Origin: Rhizobium sp. SL42
GTDB taxonomy: Bacteria; Pseudomonadota; Alphaproteobacteria; Rhizobiales; Rhizobiaceae
DNA length: 64,000 bases
Reading direction: 5' to 3'
Assembly: GCF_021729845.1 (NCBI RefSeq)
Contig: NZ_CP063397.1
Location: forward strand, 69,501-133,500
Below are positions 42,307-53,018 of this stretch, piece by piece; within the stretch, counting starts at the first letter, position 1, and every line of letters begins with the position of its first letter. Below the pieces are notes generated by a model that saw only the letters and a program-made list of their open reading frames with translations, did no database searches and had not been told where the DNA came from. A program made the position numbers and the translations under genes.

Positions 42307-43930
42307 ACTTCTATCCGTCAGGAACCTCAAGATCGAGGCAACCAGCTATCCCCCCGGCGCACCACCCAGACGCGTGACGTTGGTCGACGGCGTTTCATTC
42401 GATCTGGCCAAGGGCAGGGTGCTCGGCCTCATCGGCGAATCCGGCGCCGGCAAATCGACCATCGGTCTCTCGGCACTCGCCTATGGCCGGGGCGGTGCGG
42501 AAATCACCGGCGGTCAGGTCATCCTCGATGGCATCGACATCCTGCCTCTGGGAAAGAATGGCATCCGCAAGATCCGAGGCGCCCGCGTCTGTTATGTCGC
42601 GCAGTCTGCGGCTGCCGCATTCAACCCCGCCCACAAGCTCGGCAACCAGGTCATCGAGGCAACGGTCATGCACGGCCTGATGAGCCGCGAGGAAGCCCGC
42701 AAGCGCGCCCTCTACCTGTTTCAGGTGCTCGGCCTGCCCAGTCCCGAGACCTTCGGCGACCGTTTCCCGCACCAGGTCTCCGGCGGCCAGTTGCAGCGCG
42801 CCATGACCGCCATGGCGCTCTGCTCGAACCCGGAACTGATCGTCTTCGACGAACCGACAACTGCGCTTGACGTCACAACTCAGATCGACGTGCTGGCCGC
42901 CATCAAGCATGCGATCGAGGAAACCCAGACCGCCGCTCTTTACATCACCCATGACCTCGCCGTCGTTGCCCAGATATCCGACGACATCATGGTCCTGCGC
43001 CACGGCAAGACCGTCGAATACGGGCCGGTGCAGCAGATCATCGAGCAGCCGAAGGAAGACTACACGCGCGCGCTGGTCAATGTCCGCCAGACGGCACGCG
43101 ACGAAGCCCCCGACCAGACGAACACCCTGCTCAAGGTCGAGCATGTCAGCGCCCAGTATTCGAACGGCTTCAAGGTGCTACACGATGTTTCTCTGCACCT
43201 GCCGAAAGGCCAGACCCTGGCGATCGTCGGCGAATCCGGTTCGGGAAAATCGACACTTGCCCGCGTCATCACCGGTCTCCTGCCGCATACCGAAGGTAGC
43301 GTCACCTTCGACGGAATGCAGATGACCCCGGCCCTGAAGAGCCGTTTGCGTGAGGACCTGCGCCGCATCCAACTGATCTACCAGATGGCGGATACGGCAA
43401 TGAACCCGCGCCAGACGGTGCGCGACATCATCGGCCGACCTCTGACCTTCTACTACGGCCTGCGAGGCGCTGCGAAGACCGCCCGGGTAAAGGAACTGCT
43501 CGACCAGATTGAAATGGGCTCCGGCTTCGTCGATCGATATCCGGCGGAACTGTCCGGTGGCCAGAAGCAACGCGTGGCAATCGCAAGGGCGCTCGCTGCC
43601 AAGCCGGAACTCATCCTCTGCGACGAACCGACATCGGCGCTCGACCCGCTGGTTGCCGAAGGCATCCTGAAGCTGCTGCTGCGGCTGCAGCAGGAAGAAC
43701 AGCTTTCCTACGTCTTCATCACCCATGACATCGGCATCGTCCGTGCCATCGCCGATTCCGTCGCCGTCATGCATCGCGGCAATCTGGTCCGTTTCGGTCC
43801 GAAATCGAAAGTGCTCACACCACCCTTCGACGACTACACCGACCTGCTGCTGAAATCCGTCCCGGAGATGGAAATCGGCTGGCTGGAAAAGGTGCTGGCG
43901 ACCCGCAGGATGGCAAGTGCCGGCAACTGA
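42299..43930 (+). CDS. Peptide-type ABC transporter, fused DppD-DppF ATPase
   Basis: A 543-residue protein with two complete ABC domains that are usually separate DppD and DppF. Domain 1: Walker A GESGAGKST, signature VSGGQLQRAMTAMAL, Walker B LIVFDEPTTAL. Domain 2: Walker [10 protein letters not shown], signature LSGGQKQRVAIARAL, Walker B LILCDEPTSAL. Both appear active. ATG 42299 is chosen because AAGGAGG ends eight bases before it; an in-frame GTG at 42293 is too close to the ribosome site. Confidence 0.92.
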   Translation: MRELLSVRNLKIEATSYPPGAPPRRVTLVDGVSFDLAKGRVLGLIGESGAGKSTIGLSALAYGRGGAEITGGQVILDGIDILPLGKNGIRKIRGARVCYVAQSAAAAFNPAHKLGNQVIEATVMHGLMSREEARKRALYLFQVLGLPSPETFGDRFPHQVSGGQLQRAMTAMALCSNPELIVFDEPTTALDVTTQIDVLAAIKHAIEETQTAALYITHDLAVVAQISDDIMVLRHGKTVEYGPVQQIIEQPKEDYTRALVNVRQTARDEAPDQTNTLLKVEHVSAQYSNGFKVLHDVSLHLPKGQTLAIVGESGSGKSTLARVITGLLPHTEGSVTFDGMQMTPALKSRLREDLRRIQLIYQMADTAMNPRQTVRDIIGRPLTFYYGLRGAAKTARVKELLDQIEMGSGFVDRYPAELSGGQKQRVAIARALAAKPELILCDEPTSALDPLVAEGILKLLLRLQQEEQLSYVFITHDIGIVRAIADSVAVMHRGNLVRFGPKSKVLTPPFDDYTDLLLKSVPEMEIGWLEKVLATRRMASAGN

Positions 43931-43955
43931 GATTGCCGCCGTCTCCACCAAATCG

Positions 43956-43979
43956 CCTCTTCCCGCCCGCGGGAAGAGG
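43956..43979 (+). repeat. 11-bp perfect hairpin after the ABC operon
   Basis: CCTCTTCCCGC, two bases, GCGGGAAGAGG, starting 25 bases after the ATPase stop. No U-run follows. It resembles short GC palindromes at 32845 and may act as a transcript-end or processing hairpin before the hydrolase gene. Confidence 0.6.
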
Positions 43980-44045
43980 ATCAAGGCATGAGGCGGATTG
44001 CCGCCTCGATAGACTGTTCCAGTTCAGAAAGACGTCCCCAACTCC

Positions 44046-46049
44046 ATGACCGCCCGCCCCTTCACCGTCATCGAAAACCAATGGATCACTCTTGCCGACG
44101 GCACCCGGCTTGCCGCCCGCATTTGGATGCCGGATGGTGCGGACGCCGACCCCGTCCCCGCCGTCTTCGAATTCCTGCCCTATCGCAAGCGTGACGGAAC
44201 CAGCCCGCGCGACGAATCCACCTATCCGGTTTTTGCCGCTGCCGGCATCGCGGGTGTCCGCGTCGATATCCGCGGCTCCGGGGAATCCGACGGCGTGATC
44301 GACGGCGAATATACCGAGCTGGAACTCGCCAATGCCTGCGAACTGATCGCCTGGATCGCGGACCAGCCCTGGTCGAACGGCTCGGTTGGCATGATGGGCA
44401 TCTCCTGGGGTGGCTTCAACTGCCTGCAGGTCGCGGCCCTCGGGCCTCCGGCATTGAAGGCCGTCATCTCGATCGCCTCGACCACCGACCGCTACAATGA
44501 CGACATTCACTACAAGAACGGCACGCATCTGTCGGCCCAGCTCTCCTGGGCCGGAACCATGCTCGCCTATCAGTCACGCGCGCCCGACCCCGAGATCGTC
44601 GGTGATCGCTGGCGCGACATGTGGAGGGAACGGCTGGAAAATGAGCCCTTCTTCATGGAGGAATGGCTCACCCACCAACGCCGTGACGGATTCTGGAAAC
44701 ACGGCTCGATCGGCGAGAATTTCTGCGCTGTCGAGGTGCCTTCGCTGGTGATCGCCGGCTGGGCCGACGGCTATCGAAACACGCCCCTTCTGGCCGTCGA
44801 AGGCATGAGCGACCGTGCCAAGGCCCTGATCGGCCCGTGGGTCCACAAATATCCGCATTTTGCCTGGCCCAAGCCCCGCGCCGACTTCCACGGCGAGGCC
44901 ATAGCCTTCTGGAATCGCTGGCTGCGCGGCGAGGAAAACGGCGTGGAAAACCTGCCGCAAGCCCGTGCCTATATCCTCGAAGGACCCAAGCCTGCGCCGC
45001 GCCGCGATGTCGATCCCGGCTTCTGGATCTCCAAGGACACCTGGCAGCGGCCTGAAATGCAATGCTTCTACGTCGAAGCCTTCGGCACACTTACCGAAGG
45101 CCTGCCGATCCCGCATGCACCGGTCCATGACGTCTATCTGAAATCGCCGCTCGATACCGGCACCGCCGCCGGCGAATGGTTCACCCTGAAGCCCGACGCG
45201 GAACTCGCTGGCGACCAGCGTGTCGACGACGCCGGTTCGCTGACCTTCCAGACCGGACCACTATCGGCCGCACATGATTTCTTTGGTCGCCCGGAGCTTA
45301 CCATAACCCTCAGCAGCGACGCGCCTGTGGCCAACCTGATTGCCCGCATCGTCGACATCCATCCCGACGGCTCGGCGACGCGCGTCGCCTTCGGCGTGCT
45401 CAACCTCACCCACCGCGACGGCAATGGCGATCCGCAGCCGATGCAGCCCGGCATGCGGACGCAGATCCGCCTGCTGCTGGACGCCTGCGGCTACCGATTC
45501 AAGCCAGGCCATCGCATCCGCCTGTCGCTCTCGACGGCCTACTGGCCGATGGTGCTGCCGTCTCCGACCGATGCCGGCCTCACCCTCGACATCGCCTCGC
45601 TCGGCCTCGCAATGCCGAAACTCGGGATCCATGAAACGTTCGAGATGAAACAGCCGGACAATCCCAATCCGCTGCCAACCTATATCGAGCATGCACCGGG
45701 CAAGACCGAGCGAAAGGTCGTCCGTGACATGTCCGCCAACCGCACGGACTATATGATCTACGAGGATACCGGCCTGTTCGAGCATCCGGACACCGGGCTT
45801 TCGACCCGCCAGCTGCGCGACGAGACCTGGTCGATCTCGCCAGGAGATCCTTTGTCGATGACAGGAACATCCGTCTGGACCTGCGACATGCAGCGACCCG
45901 GCTGGTCGGTGCGCACGGTATCGACCTCGCGCATAGCCTGCACCGAGACGGAATGGCTGATCAGTGCGTCGGTTGTCGCTTACGAGGGAGAAACCCAGGT
46001 TTTCGAAAAGACCTTCCCGCAAAAGGCGATCCGCCGCGATCTCATGTAG
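44046..46049 (+). CDS. CocE/NonD-type alpha/beta hydrolase (peptidase S15 family)
   Basis: A 667-residue hydrolase of the X-Pro dipeptidyl-peptidase/cocaine esterase family. The catalytic Ser lies in MGISWGGFNC (near 120), Asp in IAGWADGYRNTP (near 240) and His in GPWVHKYPHF (near 270). The C-terminal part is the jelly-roll domain usual for S15 (for example FGRPELTITLSSDAPVANL). No signal peptide is seen, so it should act in the cytoplasm on the imported compound. In this setting it may cleave an ester (such as acylcarnitine) or a prolyl peptide; which is unknown. Confidence 0.87.
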   Translation: MTARPFTVIENQWITLADGTRLAARIWMPDGADADPVPAVFEFLPYRKRDGTSPRDESTYPVFAAAGIAGVRVDIRGSGESDGVIDGEYTELELANACELIAWIADQPWSNGSVGMMGISWGGFNCLQVAALGPPALKAVISIASTTDRYNDDIHYKNGTHLSAQLSWAGTMLAYQSRAPDPEIVGDRWRDMWRERLENEPFFMEEWLTHQRRDGFWKHGSIGENFCAVEVPSLVIAGWADGYRNTPLLAVEGMSDRAKALIGPWVHKYPHFAWPKPRADFHGEAIAFWNRWLRGEENGVENLPQARAYILEGPKPAPRRDVDPGFWISKDTWQRPEMQCFYVEAFGTLTEGLPIPHAPVHDVYLKSPLDTGTAAGEWFTLKPDAELAGDQRVDDAGSLTFQTGPLSAAHDFFGRPELTITLSSDAPVANLIARIVDIHPDGSATRVAFGVLNLTHRDGNGDPQPMQPGMRTQIRLLLDACGYRFKPGHRIRLSLSTAYWPMVLPSPTDAGLTLDIASLGLAMPKLGIHETFEMKQPDNPNPLPTYIEHAPGKTERKVVRDMSANRTDYMIYEDTGLFEHPDTGLSTRQLRDETWSISPGDPLSMTGTSVWTCDMQRPGWSVRTVSTSRIACTETEWLISASVVAYEGETQVFEKTFPQKAIRRDLM

Positions 46050-46452
46050 CCGAGACCGACAGCGCCCGGATCGCTTCAATGGCCCGGTGTGCATCCGCAA
46101 CCGGCACGAAGATATGGTCGTGGTAGTAGGCCGCGACCACATTGGCACTGATGCCTTCCCTGGTCAGTGCCGTTGCCAGTGCAGCGGTCATGCCGACGGC
46201 CTCCAGCGACGAGTGCACCGTGATCGTGATGCAGCGAAGCGGGGCGCTCGCCTCAAGGTTCACCGCATCGGCAGCTTCCCTCGGCAGGATCAGCGTCAAC
46301 CCTTCCGCCTCGTGAAACAGGCCGATCGGCTGCATGGCAAGACAATCGGCAAGCATGTCCGGGGATACGGTCGCATAGACGAATTCGCCATCAACCAGCA
46401 TCGGCTCCAGGCCTGCCAGAAGCGCGGAAAGATCGCTGATCCCCCGGCTCAT
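46042..46452 (-). CDS. ACT-domain protein
   Basis: A 136-residue protein of the ACT_3/DUF2241 type, with two ACT-like halves (GEFVYATVSPDML; CITITVHSSLEAVGMTAALA). Such proteins usually bind amino acids, but this family's function is not defined. The Met at 46452 overlaps the stop of the hydrolase gene (ATGA) and is preferred to the longer frame from 46488. Its 3' end overlaps the convergent CocE gene by eight bases. Confidence 0.8.
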   Translation of the reverse strand: MSRGISDLSALLAGLEPMLVDGEFVYATVSPDMLADCLAMQPIGLFHEAEGLTLILPREAADAVNLEASAPLRCITITVHSSLEAVGMTAALATALTREGISANVVAAYYHDHIFVPVADAHRAIEAIRALSVSAT

Positions 46453-47381
46453 CCGGAAACATCCGCCATGCCGGTAATCGCTTCGCAAAGCGCATCAAAC
46501 CCGCGGCGCGCGCCCTCGCTCATGTGCCGGGCCCTCAGCCAGGCATGTACCATCTGCGGTTCGTCGCGGAATGTTGCCTCCACGCCGGCCTGTCTCAATC
46601 TCTCTGCATAGTGCCAGCCGTCGTCCCGCAGCGGATCGAAATGTGCCACCGTGATATAGGCAGGCGGCAGACCGGCAAGCGATGCCGACAGAAGCGGATA
46701 GGCCACCACATCATCCGCCGGCGCCTGGAGCACCGCTCGGTAGTAGGCCACATCCGCGGTCGTCAGGCCCGGCGCCTCGGCCATTTCCGCATAGGAACCT
46801 GACACCAGGTCGCCGCCGAGTGCCGGATAGATCAGCGCCTGACCGACGATCCCGGACAGTCCGGCATCCCGCGCCCGGATCGCCAGCCCTGCGGCAAGAT
46901 TGCCGCCGGCACTGTCGCCGATCAGAACGACCTCGTGTCCGTCGGCCAGCAGATGCGTCAGCACGGCAAAGCAGTCATCCGTCTGCGCCGGCCAGACATG
47001 CTCCGGTGCAAGGCGGTAATCCACGGACACGAGTTCGGCGCCGGCACGATCGGCAATCTCGGCGCAGATCGCATGGTGGCTTTCCAGCGAGCCGACAACA
47101 AAACCGCCGCCATGAATATAGTAGAGCACGGTCGCTGTGCGAATTGCAGCCGGCATGTATCGCCGGATCGCAACCGCCCCGATCCGGCCGTCTTCCGTCG
47201 CCATGCCTTTCGGCAGCGGCCGGTCGAAACGGGCACACAGAGCATCATACCAGGCGCGCTGCTGGGCGATCGAAGCCTCGACCGCATCCGGCGGATAGAA
47301 TCCGTCGCAGATTTCCAGGAACTCCAGGATCCCCGCCTCGCTTGGACGTGACGGATGGAATGACTTGTGATGAAGATCCAT
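46449..47381 (-). CDS. Alpha/beta hydrolase, hormone-sensitive lipase family
   Basis: A 310-residue carboxylesterase. The oxyanion-hole motif is YIHGGGFVVGS (near 85), nucleophile VLIGDSAGGNLAAG (near 155), Asp in HFDPLRDDG and His in MVHAWL. The family hydrolyses short-chain esters. It is co-transcribed with the ACT protein and lies in the carnitine island, so O-acylcarnitines are a reasonable but untested substrate. The starting ATG follows a region without an obvious promoter. Confidence 0.86.
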   Translation of the reverse strand: MDLHHKSFHPSRPSEAGILEFLEICDGFYPPDAVEASIAQQRAWYDALCARFDRPLPKGMATEDGRIGAVAIRRYMPAAIRTATVLYYIHGGGFVVGSLESHHAICAEIADRAGAELVSVDYRLAPEHVWPAQTDDCFAVLTHLLADGHEVVLIGDSAGGNLAAGLAIRARDAGLSGIVGQALIYPALGGDLVSGSYAEMAEAPGLTTADVAYYRAVLQAPADDVVAYPLLSASLAGLPPAYITVAHFDPLRDDGWHYAERLRQAGVEATFRDEPQMVHAWLRARHMSEGARRGFDALCEAITGMADVSG

Positions 47382-47554
47382 GGATGCGGCCTATCTTGGC
47401 AAACGGTCTTGAAATGTCCGTATGATGCTAGGCGCTTTTGCCGACGAAGCAACTCGCAACCACCGCATTCGGCAATTGATGATGCGCATCGCAGCCGACG
47501 GCTCTATGGTTCCCAGATCCACTGTGCCGAACGGCGACGACAGGAGAAAATGAC

Positions 47555-47956
47555 ATGAAGATTACCAAGGCAGGCTCCATCGCCTCGGCAAAAGGCCCGG
47601 CCGAATATTTTACCGGAACGGTCCGCATTGATGCCCGCACCCAGACCGAGAACCCGGCACGGGTGGGCACGGCCACTGTCACCTTCGAGCCGGGCGCCCG
47701 CACGGCATGGCATACCCACCCGCTCGGCCAGACCTTGATCGTGGTCTCGGGCATCGGCCTTGCCCAGCGCGAAGGCGCCCCGATCGAGGAAATTCGCCCC
47801 GGCGACATCGTCTGGTTCGCCCCCGGAGAAAAACATTGGCATGGCGCCTCGCCCAATGTCGCGATGACGCATATCGCTATTCATGAAGCGTTGGATGGGA
47901 AATCGGTGGACTGGCTGGAGCATGTCACGGATGCCGAATACCAGCCGGCGGGCTGA
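47555..47956 (+). CDS. Cupin-domain protein
   Basis: A 133-residue single-domain cupin. Metal ligands are in [19 protein letters not shown] (two His, Gln in place of the usual Glu) and the second motif [10 protein letters not shown] (His). It resembles the YP_001-type carboxymuconolactone-associated cupins. Function is unknown. AGGAGAAAA precedes the ATG. It is alone on the + strand between the hydrolase and recQ. Confidence 0.82.
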   Translation: MKITKAGSIASAKGPAEYFTGTVRIDARTQTENPARVGTATVTFEPGARTAWHTHPLGQTLIVVSGIGLAQREGAPIEEIRPGDIVWFAPGEKHWHGASPNVAMTHIAIHEALDGKSVDWLEHVTDAEYQPAG

Positions 47957-47997
47957 CACGGCAATCCGTGCGACGCTTTCTCCGATAATCGACCCAG

Positions 47998-49857
47998 TTA
48001 GCGGGAATGCGCGAGGATGACATCGAGAAACGCCTCGCCATAGCGCTCCAGCTTCGATTGCCCGACACCGGAAATATCGAGCATCTCGTCTTCATCCGAC
48101 GGCCGCTCGGTGGCGAATGCAACCAGTGTCGTATCGGGGAAAACGACATAAGGCGGGACGCCGAGATCCTTGGCGATCTCCATGCGCTTTGCCCTCAGCG
48201 CCTGGAAAAGTTCCATATCCGCACCTTCCAGCCCCGCCTTGGCATTGGCCGAACTGACGGAGGTCGATCGCGACGCCTTGCCGGTCGTCGGGCGATCCTT
48301 GCGGAAATGCACCTCGCGCTCGCGCTTGAAGACTGACCGGGCCTCGGGTTCCAGCTTCAACGCGCCGAAGGCCGAATGGTCGACACTGACGAGGCCAGCG
48401 GCCAGAAGCTGGCGATAGACCGATTGCCAGGTCTTCGACGCAAGCTCCTTGCCGGCACCGAAGACCGGCATGTCGACATGGCCGAAACGGCTGGTCTTTT
48501 CGTTCTCGTTGCCGAGCAGGACGTCGATCAGATGCCCCGTACCGAAGCGCTCGCCGGTGCGGTAGATCGCCGCCAGCGCCTTGATCGCAGCCTCGGTTCC
48601 GTCCCAGGTCTCGACCGGCTTGAGGCAGGTGTCACAATTGCCGCATTGGCCGCCATGGGCTTCACCGAAATGCTTGAGGATCGCCTGGCGCCGGCAGCCG
48701 GCAGTCTCGCAGATGGCGAGCAATGCATTGAGCTTGGCGCGTTCGACCCGCTTGATGTCATTGCCGGACGAACCCTCGTCGATCATCCGCCCGCGCTGGA
48801 TGACATCGGCCATGCCGTAAGCCATCCACACATCCGACGGCAGCCCGTCACGACCAGCGCGGCCGGTTTCCTGGTAATACGCCTCGACGGAACCCGGCAG
48901 ATCGAGATGCGCGACATAGCGCACGTTGGGCTTGTCGATGCCCATACCAAAGGCAACGGTCGCGACCAGGCAAAGATCCTCCTCCTTCAGGAAGGCATCC
49001 TGATTGGCGTCACGAACCGCGCGATCCATACCAGCGTGATAGCCAAGCGCATGGATGCCCTGCGCGTTCAGCCATTCTGCCGTGTCCTCGACCTTGGCGC
49101 GCGACAGGCAATAGACGATCCCGCTCGAACCCTTGTGGCGCCCGAGAAACCGGAGCAGCTGCTGGCGTGGCTGGTCACGCTCAACGATTTCGTAGGCAAT
49201 GTTCGGCCTGTCGAAGGATGTGGTGAAGACTTCCGCCGATTGAAGCTGAAGCTTGTCGATGATGTCATCGCGGGTATGCGGATCGGCCGTCGCGGTCAGC
49301 GCCATGCGCGGCACGCCCGGATAATCTTCCGCCAACCGTCCGAGTTCGCGATATTCCGGCCGGAAATCATGGCCCCACTGCGATACGCAATGTGCCTCGT
49401 CGATCGCAAACAACGCGATCTTGGCGTTGCCGATCGTTTCCTTGAAGGCCGCCGTCACGATACGCTCCGGAGTGACATAGAGCAGGTCGAGTTCGCCTCG
49501 GGCGATCGCCCGGCGCACGTCGCCGAATTCCTCCCGCGACAACGACGAATTCAGCGCTGCGGCCCGCACGCCCAGCTGCTTCAGCGCCTCGACCTGGTCG
49601 CGCATCAGCGCGATCAACGGCGAGACCACCACGCCGAGCCCGCTGCGGCAGAGAGCCGGTATCTGGAAACACAACGATTTGCCGGCACCGGTGGGAAACA
49701 GCACGACGGCATCGCCGCCCGATACCACCCGATCGACAACCGCAGCCTGCTTGCCCCGAAAAGCAGGATAGCCATAGACCCGCTTCAGAACCGAAACGGG
49801 ACTGTCCATTCCCTCGTTTTCAAACAGGGCAACGGTATGACTTTCATTCTGCGGCAT
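47998..49857 (-). CDS. recQ: ATP-dependent DNA helicase RecQ
   Basis: A 619-residue RecQ helicase unwinding DNA in recombination and repair. Helicase core: motif [18 protein letters not shown] box [20 protein letters not shown], motif [14 protein letters not shown]. The RecQ zinc-binding cysteines are in CETAGCRR and CGNCDTC. A winged helix and a C-terminal HRDC domain ([20 protein letters not shown]) follow. The frame is open to 49902, but the Met at 49857 ([11 protein letters not shown]) is the more likely start. It is a housekeeping gene unrelated to its metabolic neighbours. Confidence 0.95.
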   Translation of the reverse strand: MPQNESHTVALFENEGMDSPVSVLKRVYGYPAFRGKQAAVVDRVVSGGDAVVLFPTGAGKSLCFQIPALCRSGLGVVVSPLIALMRDQVEALKQLGVRAAALNSSLSREEFGDVRRAIARGELDLLYVTPERIVTAAFKETIGNAKIALFAIDEAHCVSQWGHDFRPEYRELGRLAEDYPGVPRMALTATADPHTRDDIIDKLQLQSAEVFTTSFDRPNIAYEIVERDQPRQQLLRFLGRHKGSSGIVYCLSRAKVEDTAEWLNAQGIHALGYHAGMDRAVRDANQDAFLKEEDLCLVATVAFGMGIDKPNVRYVAHLDLPGSVEAYYQETGRAGRDGLPSDVWMAYGMADVIQRGRMIDEGSSGNDIKRVERAKLNALLAICETAGCRRQAILKHFGEAHGGQCGNCDTCLKPVETWDGTEAAIKALAAIYRTGERFGTGHLIDVLLGNENEKTSRFGHVDMPVFGAGKELASKTWQSVYRQLLAAGLVSVDHSAFGALKLEPEARSVFKREREVHFRKDRPTTGKASRSTSVSSANAKAGLEGADMELFQALRAKRMEIAKDLGVPPYVVFPDTTLVAFATERPSDEDEMLDISGVGQSKLERYGEAFLDVILAHSR

Positions 49858-49949
49858 GGAATCGCTTTCTCGGCTGGGCGGCGACCATGCCACAGATTTC
49901 ATCGCTTTTCGAGCCGAGCGCAGGCGTTGCGACCATCAGGGCGCAACCG

Positions 49950-50912
49950 TCACCAGGATTTCCACGCCAGAAGCAGGCCGCCATCCTCCGCTTCGGCCGC
50001 CCGGCAGGCAGCCTCGACGTCCTCGAATGCAGCGCCCCTTTTCAGGTTGGCCGCGACAAAACCGGAATCGGCCAGCGCGATCGAACCGCCGCGACCGATC
50101 AACGTGAAGATCAATGGTCCGGTAGACCACCAGGCCGGCGCACCGTGCATACTTTCGACGATCGACGACAGTACCGTGTTCAGTCGAACCAGGGCCGGGT
50201 GATGCGGTGGCGTTGCGATGAAGGAATTCGCCAGCAACACGCTGCCGCGCCCGGTATTGCGGGGGATATCTTCCGGCATCGCCGTCAATCCCGTCATCGG
50301 CAACAGGTCGTGGAAACTGATATCGGATCGCGCCGGATACCAGTCGCAATCTAGATAGATGCCCCCCTCCTGCTCCAACAGGATATAGCGTGCCACGTCC
50401 ACCGCCCCCGGATAGTCGCCGTCTCGCAGCATCGTCCGGTAGGCCGGATTGTCGGCAATTCCGGCGGCCTCGAGTTCCTGCTCCCGCCAGAGACAATAGC
50501 CGTAGCCATGCTGCGCCGCGTGTTTTTCCCAGGCAGCCGTGGACGGCGGCAGCGCGTTCGGACCGATCCAGATCTGATGAATGATCGGCGGGATTGCCTG
50601 CCGGTTGGCCTCGGCGAATTCGCGCCGTTCTGCGGTGCTGAAACGCGCATGAGCCGCCAGAAGCTCGGGGGCCGGCACCAGATGGAACTGATAGCCGATA
50701 CGCTTGATCGCATCGCCCTCGGCCTTGGCAAGTTTCAGCATCGCCGAATGCAGGCGCCGTGGCAGGCCAAGCGACGTCTTCGGTCCCATCGCGGCATGAT
50801 CCGGATCCGACGTCAGCGCATCGAGCAGTTCCCGCGCCGCGTCGAACGCCCCGGCGTCACGAAGCGTCGCTGCCTTTTCCAGGACAGCGTTCAGTCTTTG
50901 CTTGGCTGGCAT
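49950..50912 (-). CDS. Glycosyltransferase with DXD motif (GT32-like)
   Basis: A 320-residue probable sugar transferase. [16 protein letters not shown] near residue 105 and the metal-binding DXD in [15 protein letters not shown] near 180 mark the Gly_transf_sug/GT32-type fold. The first 70 residues form an extra helical lead. No signal peptide. The frame extends upstream to 51032; Met 50912 is preferred because GAGGA lies just before it on the minus strand. The acceptor is unknown. It is monocistronic and divergent from the next ABC operon. Confidence 0.83.
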   Translation of the reverse strand: MPAKQRLNAVLEKAATLRDAGAFDAARELLDALTSDPDHAAMGPKTSLGLPRRLHSAMLKLAKAEGDAIKRIGYQFHLVPAPELLAAHARFSTAERREFAEANRQAIPPIIHQIWIGPNALPPSTAAWEKHAAQHGYGYCLWREQELEAAGIADNPAYRTMLRDGDYPGAVDVARYILLEQEGGIYLDCDWYPARSDISFHDLLPMTGLTAMPEDIPRNTGRGSVLLANSFIATPPHHPALVRLNTVLSSIVESMHGAPAWWSTGPLIFTLIGRGGSIALADSGFVAANLKRGAAFEDVEAACRAAEAEDGGLLLAWKSW

Positions 50913-51101
50913 GTTGCAATCCTCAAGATATCGGCCGTGATCGGTGCGCGGTACCTTGGGCGCCCGTCCTGCGCACTTTGCCCCGAAGGACAAAAGTGGC
51001 ACAAAAGAAAGGCATGGACAGAAACGAAGCACACGCTAATCTCTTCATCAAGCAACATTATAAGCGGAATGCAGAAGCATCCAAGGGGCGAGAAGGCAAA
51101 T

Positions 51102-53018
51102 ATGAGTCCAAGCGAAATGCGCCCATCAAAGGACCTGTTGCGAATTGAAAACCTGCACGTATCGTTTTCGATCATGGGCGCAAGCATTACCGCTGTCAGA
51201 AATGCGAACCTGCGGGTACTGCCGGGCAAGGTGACTGCGCTGGTCGGGGAATCGGGCTCCGGCAAATCCGTCATCAGCCAGACCGTCATGGGACTTCAGG
51301 CGCCGACGGCAACCGTATCGGGCAAGATCCTGTTTGACGACTCCCTGTCGGACAGTGGCCAGATCGATATCCTTCCCCTTCCCCATGATGGCCAGAAGAT
51401 CCGCTCGATCCGCGGAGGCCGCATGGGCATGATCTTCCAGGAGCCGATGACCTCCTTCTCGCCATTGCACACCATTGGCAACCAGATCGGCGAAGCGCTT
51501 CATATCCACAGTGGCCTCAAGGGCGCGGAGGTGCGCGAGCGCTGCGAGCACATGCTTTCGCGCGTCGGCTTCACCGATCCGCGCAAGGTCTTCGACATGT
51601 ATTCCTTCGAGCTGTCGGGTGGCATGCGTCAGCGGGCGATGATCGCAATGGCGCTGATCTGCGGCCCTGCGCTTTTGATTGCCGACGAACCGACGACCGC
51701 GCTCGACGTGACCATCCAGGCCCAGATCCTGAAACTTCTGCGCGATCTCCAGGCCGAAATGGACATGGCCATCCTTCTTGTGACCCACGATCTCGGTGTT
51801 GTGGCCAATATCGCCGACGAAGTCGTCGTCATCTATCAGGGCGAGATCATGGAAGCCGGGCCTGTCGACACGATCTTCCGCCGCCCCGAACATCCGTATT
51901 TGAAAGGCCTGATGGCGGCCATTCCCCATTTCGGCATGAAGCGGGGCGACCGGCTCAAGCCCTTGCGGGAAATCCATGTCAATCAGCAAAACCTGCTCGG
52001 CAAGGCATTCCAGGCCCGCTCGGGCCCCGACATCATTCTCAAGGTCGACAATCTCAGCAAGACATTCGAGACCCGCAAGGACAACTGGAAGCTTCCCGGC
52101 TTTGCCCGCGAAAAGCCGAAGACCCCACCTGCGGTCGATGGTGTCGGCTTTGACATCAGAAGAGGCGAATGTCTGGGGCTGGTCGGCGAAAGCGGCTGCG
52201 GCAAGACCACCGTCAGCAAGATCCTCATGCGCGCTGTCGAACCCGATACCGGCTCCGTCATCTTCGACGATGGCGACGGCCCGATCGATGTGCTGAACGC
52301 CAAGGGATCGCAATTGCGCACCCTGCGCACCAAGATCCAGATGGTCTTCCAGGACCCGCTGTCCTCGCTGTCGCCGCGCATGACGATCGGTGACATTCTC
52401 AGCGAACCGCTCGACATTCACGGCCATGGCGACGTTGCCAAGCGCAAGATGGCGGTCAAGGCGCTGATCAAGGCGATCGGGCTCGACGAAGCGTCCCTGA
52501 ACCGCTACCCGCACAGCTTCTCCGGGGGCCAGCGACAGAGAATTGGCATTGCGCGGGCATTGGCTCTTGGGCCGAGCCTCATCATTTGCGACGAACCGGT
52601 TTCTGCGCTCGATGTCTCTGTCCAGGCACAGATCCTCAACCTGCTGAAAGACTTGCAGAAGGACCTCGGCCTGACATACCTGTTCATTTCCCACAACCTA
52701 GCCGTCGTCGACTACATGGCGGATCGGGTCGCCGTCATGTGGGCCGGCCGCATCGTCGAACTTGCACCTCGGGAAGTGATCATGACCGCACCTGTCCACC
52801 CCTATACGAAGGCGTTGCTGGATGCAGTCGCCTTCCCCGATCTTGATCGCCCTCTGAACTTCGCCACGGCTGGCAAGACCAGTTCCGTGTCGCGCAGCAC
52901 TTGGGCAAAAGCATTCTGCGACGGCGATGAAGGAGATGTCATGGCGCCGGCAGATCTTGGCGGTGGTCATTTCGTCCTCGCCCGCAAGAATGTGGACATA
53001 CGGGAACTGGCTCTGTGA
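51102..53018 (+). CDS. Second peptide-type ABC transporter, fused DppD-DppF ATPase
   Basis: A 638-residue double ATPase. Domain 1: Walker [11 protein letters not shown]-loop [12 protein letters not shown], signature [15 protein letters not shown], Walker [12 protein letters not shown]. Domain 2: Walker [11 protein letters not shown]-loop [12 protein letters not shown], signature [15 protein letters not shown], Walker [13 protein letters not shown] long linker and a C-terminal tail extend it beyond the usual fusion length. It is the first gene of its operon, unlike the preceding system where the ATPase is last. ATG 51102 has GAGAAGG upstream; an ATG at 51069 is an alternative. The stop overlaps the next start. 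Confidence 0.9.
   Translation: MSPSEMRPSKDLLRIENLHVSFSIMGASITAVRNANLRVLPGKVTALVGESGSGKSVISQTVMGLQAPTATVSGKILFDDSLSDSGQIDILPLPHDGQKIRSIRGGRMGMIFQEPMTSFSPLHTIGNQIGEALHIHSGLKGAEVRERCEHMLSRVGFTDPRKVFDMYSFELSGGMRQRAMIAMALICGPALLIADEPTTALDVTIQAQILKLLRDLQAEMDMAILLVTHDLGVVANIADEVVVIYQGEIMEAGPVDTIFRRPEHPYLKGLMAAIPHFGMKRGDRLKPLREIHVNQQNLLGKAFQARSGPDIILKVDNLSKTFETRKDNWKLPGFAREKPKTPPAVDGVGFDIRRGECLGLVGESGCGKTTVSKILMRAVEPDTGSVIFDDGDGPIDVLNAKGSQLRTLRTKIQMVFQDPLSSLSPRMTIGDILSEPLDIHGHGDVAKRKMAVKALIKAIGLDEASLNRYPHSFSGGQRQRIGIARALALGPSLIICDEPVSALDVSVQAQILNLLKDLQKDLGLTYLFISHNLAVVDYMADRVAVMWAGRIVELAPREVIMTAPVHPYTKALLDAVAFPDLDRPLNFATAGKTSSVSRSTWAKAFCDGDEGDVMAPADLGGGHFVLARKNVDIRELAL

Noticed and set aside
48376..50202. 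608-codon + strand open frame opposite recQ
   Set aside because: It mirrors the recQ gene on the other strand; RecQ has full helicase motifs, and this frame has none.
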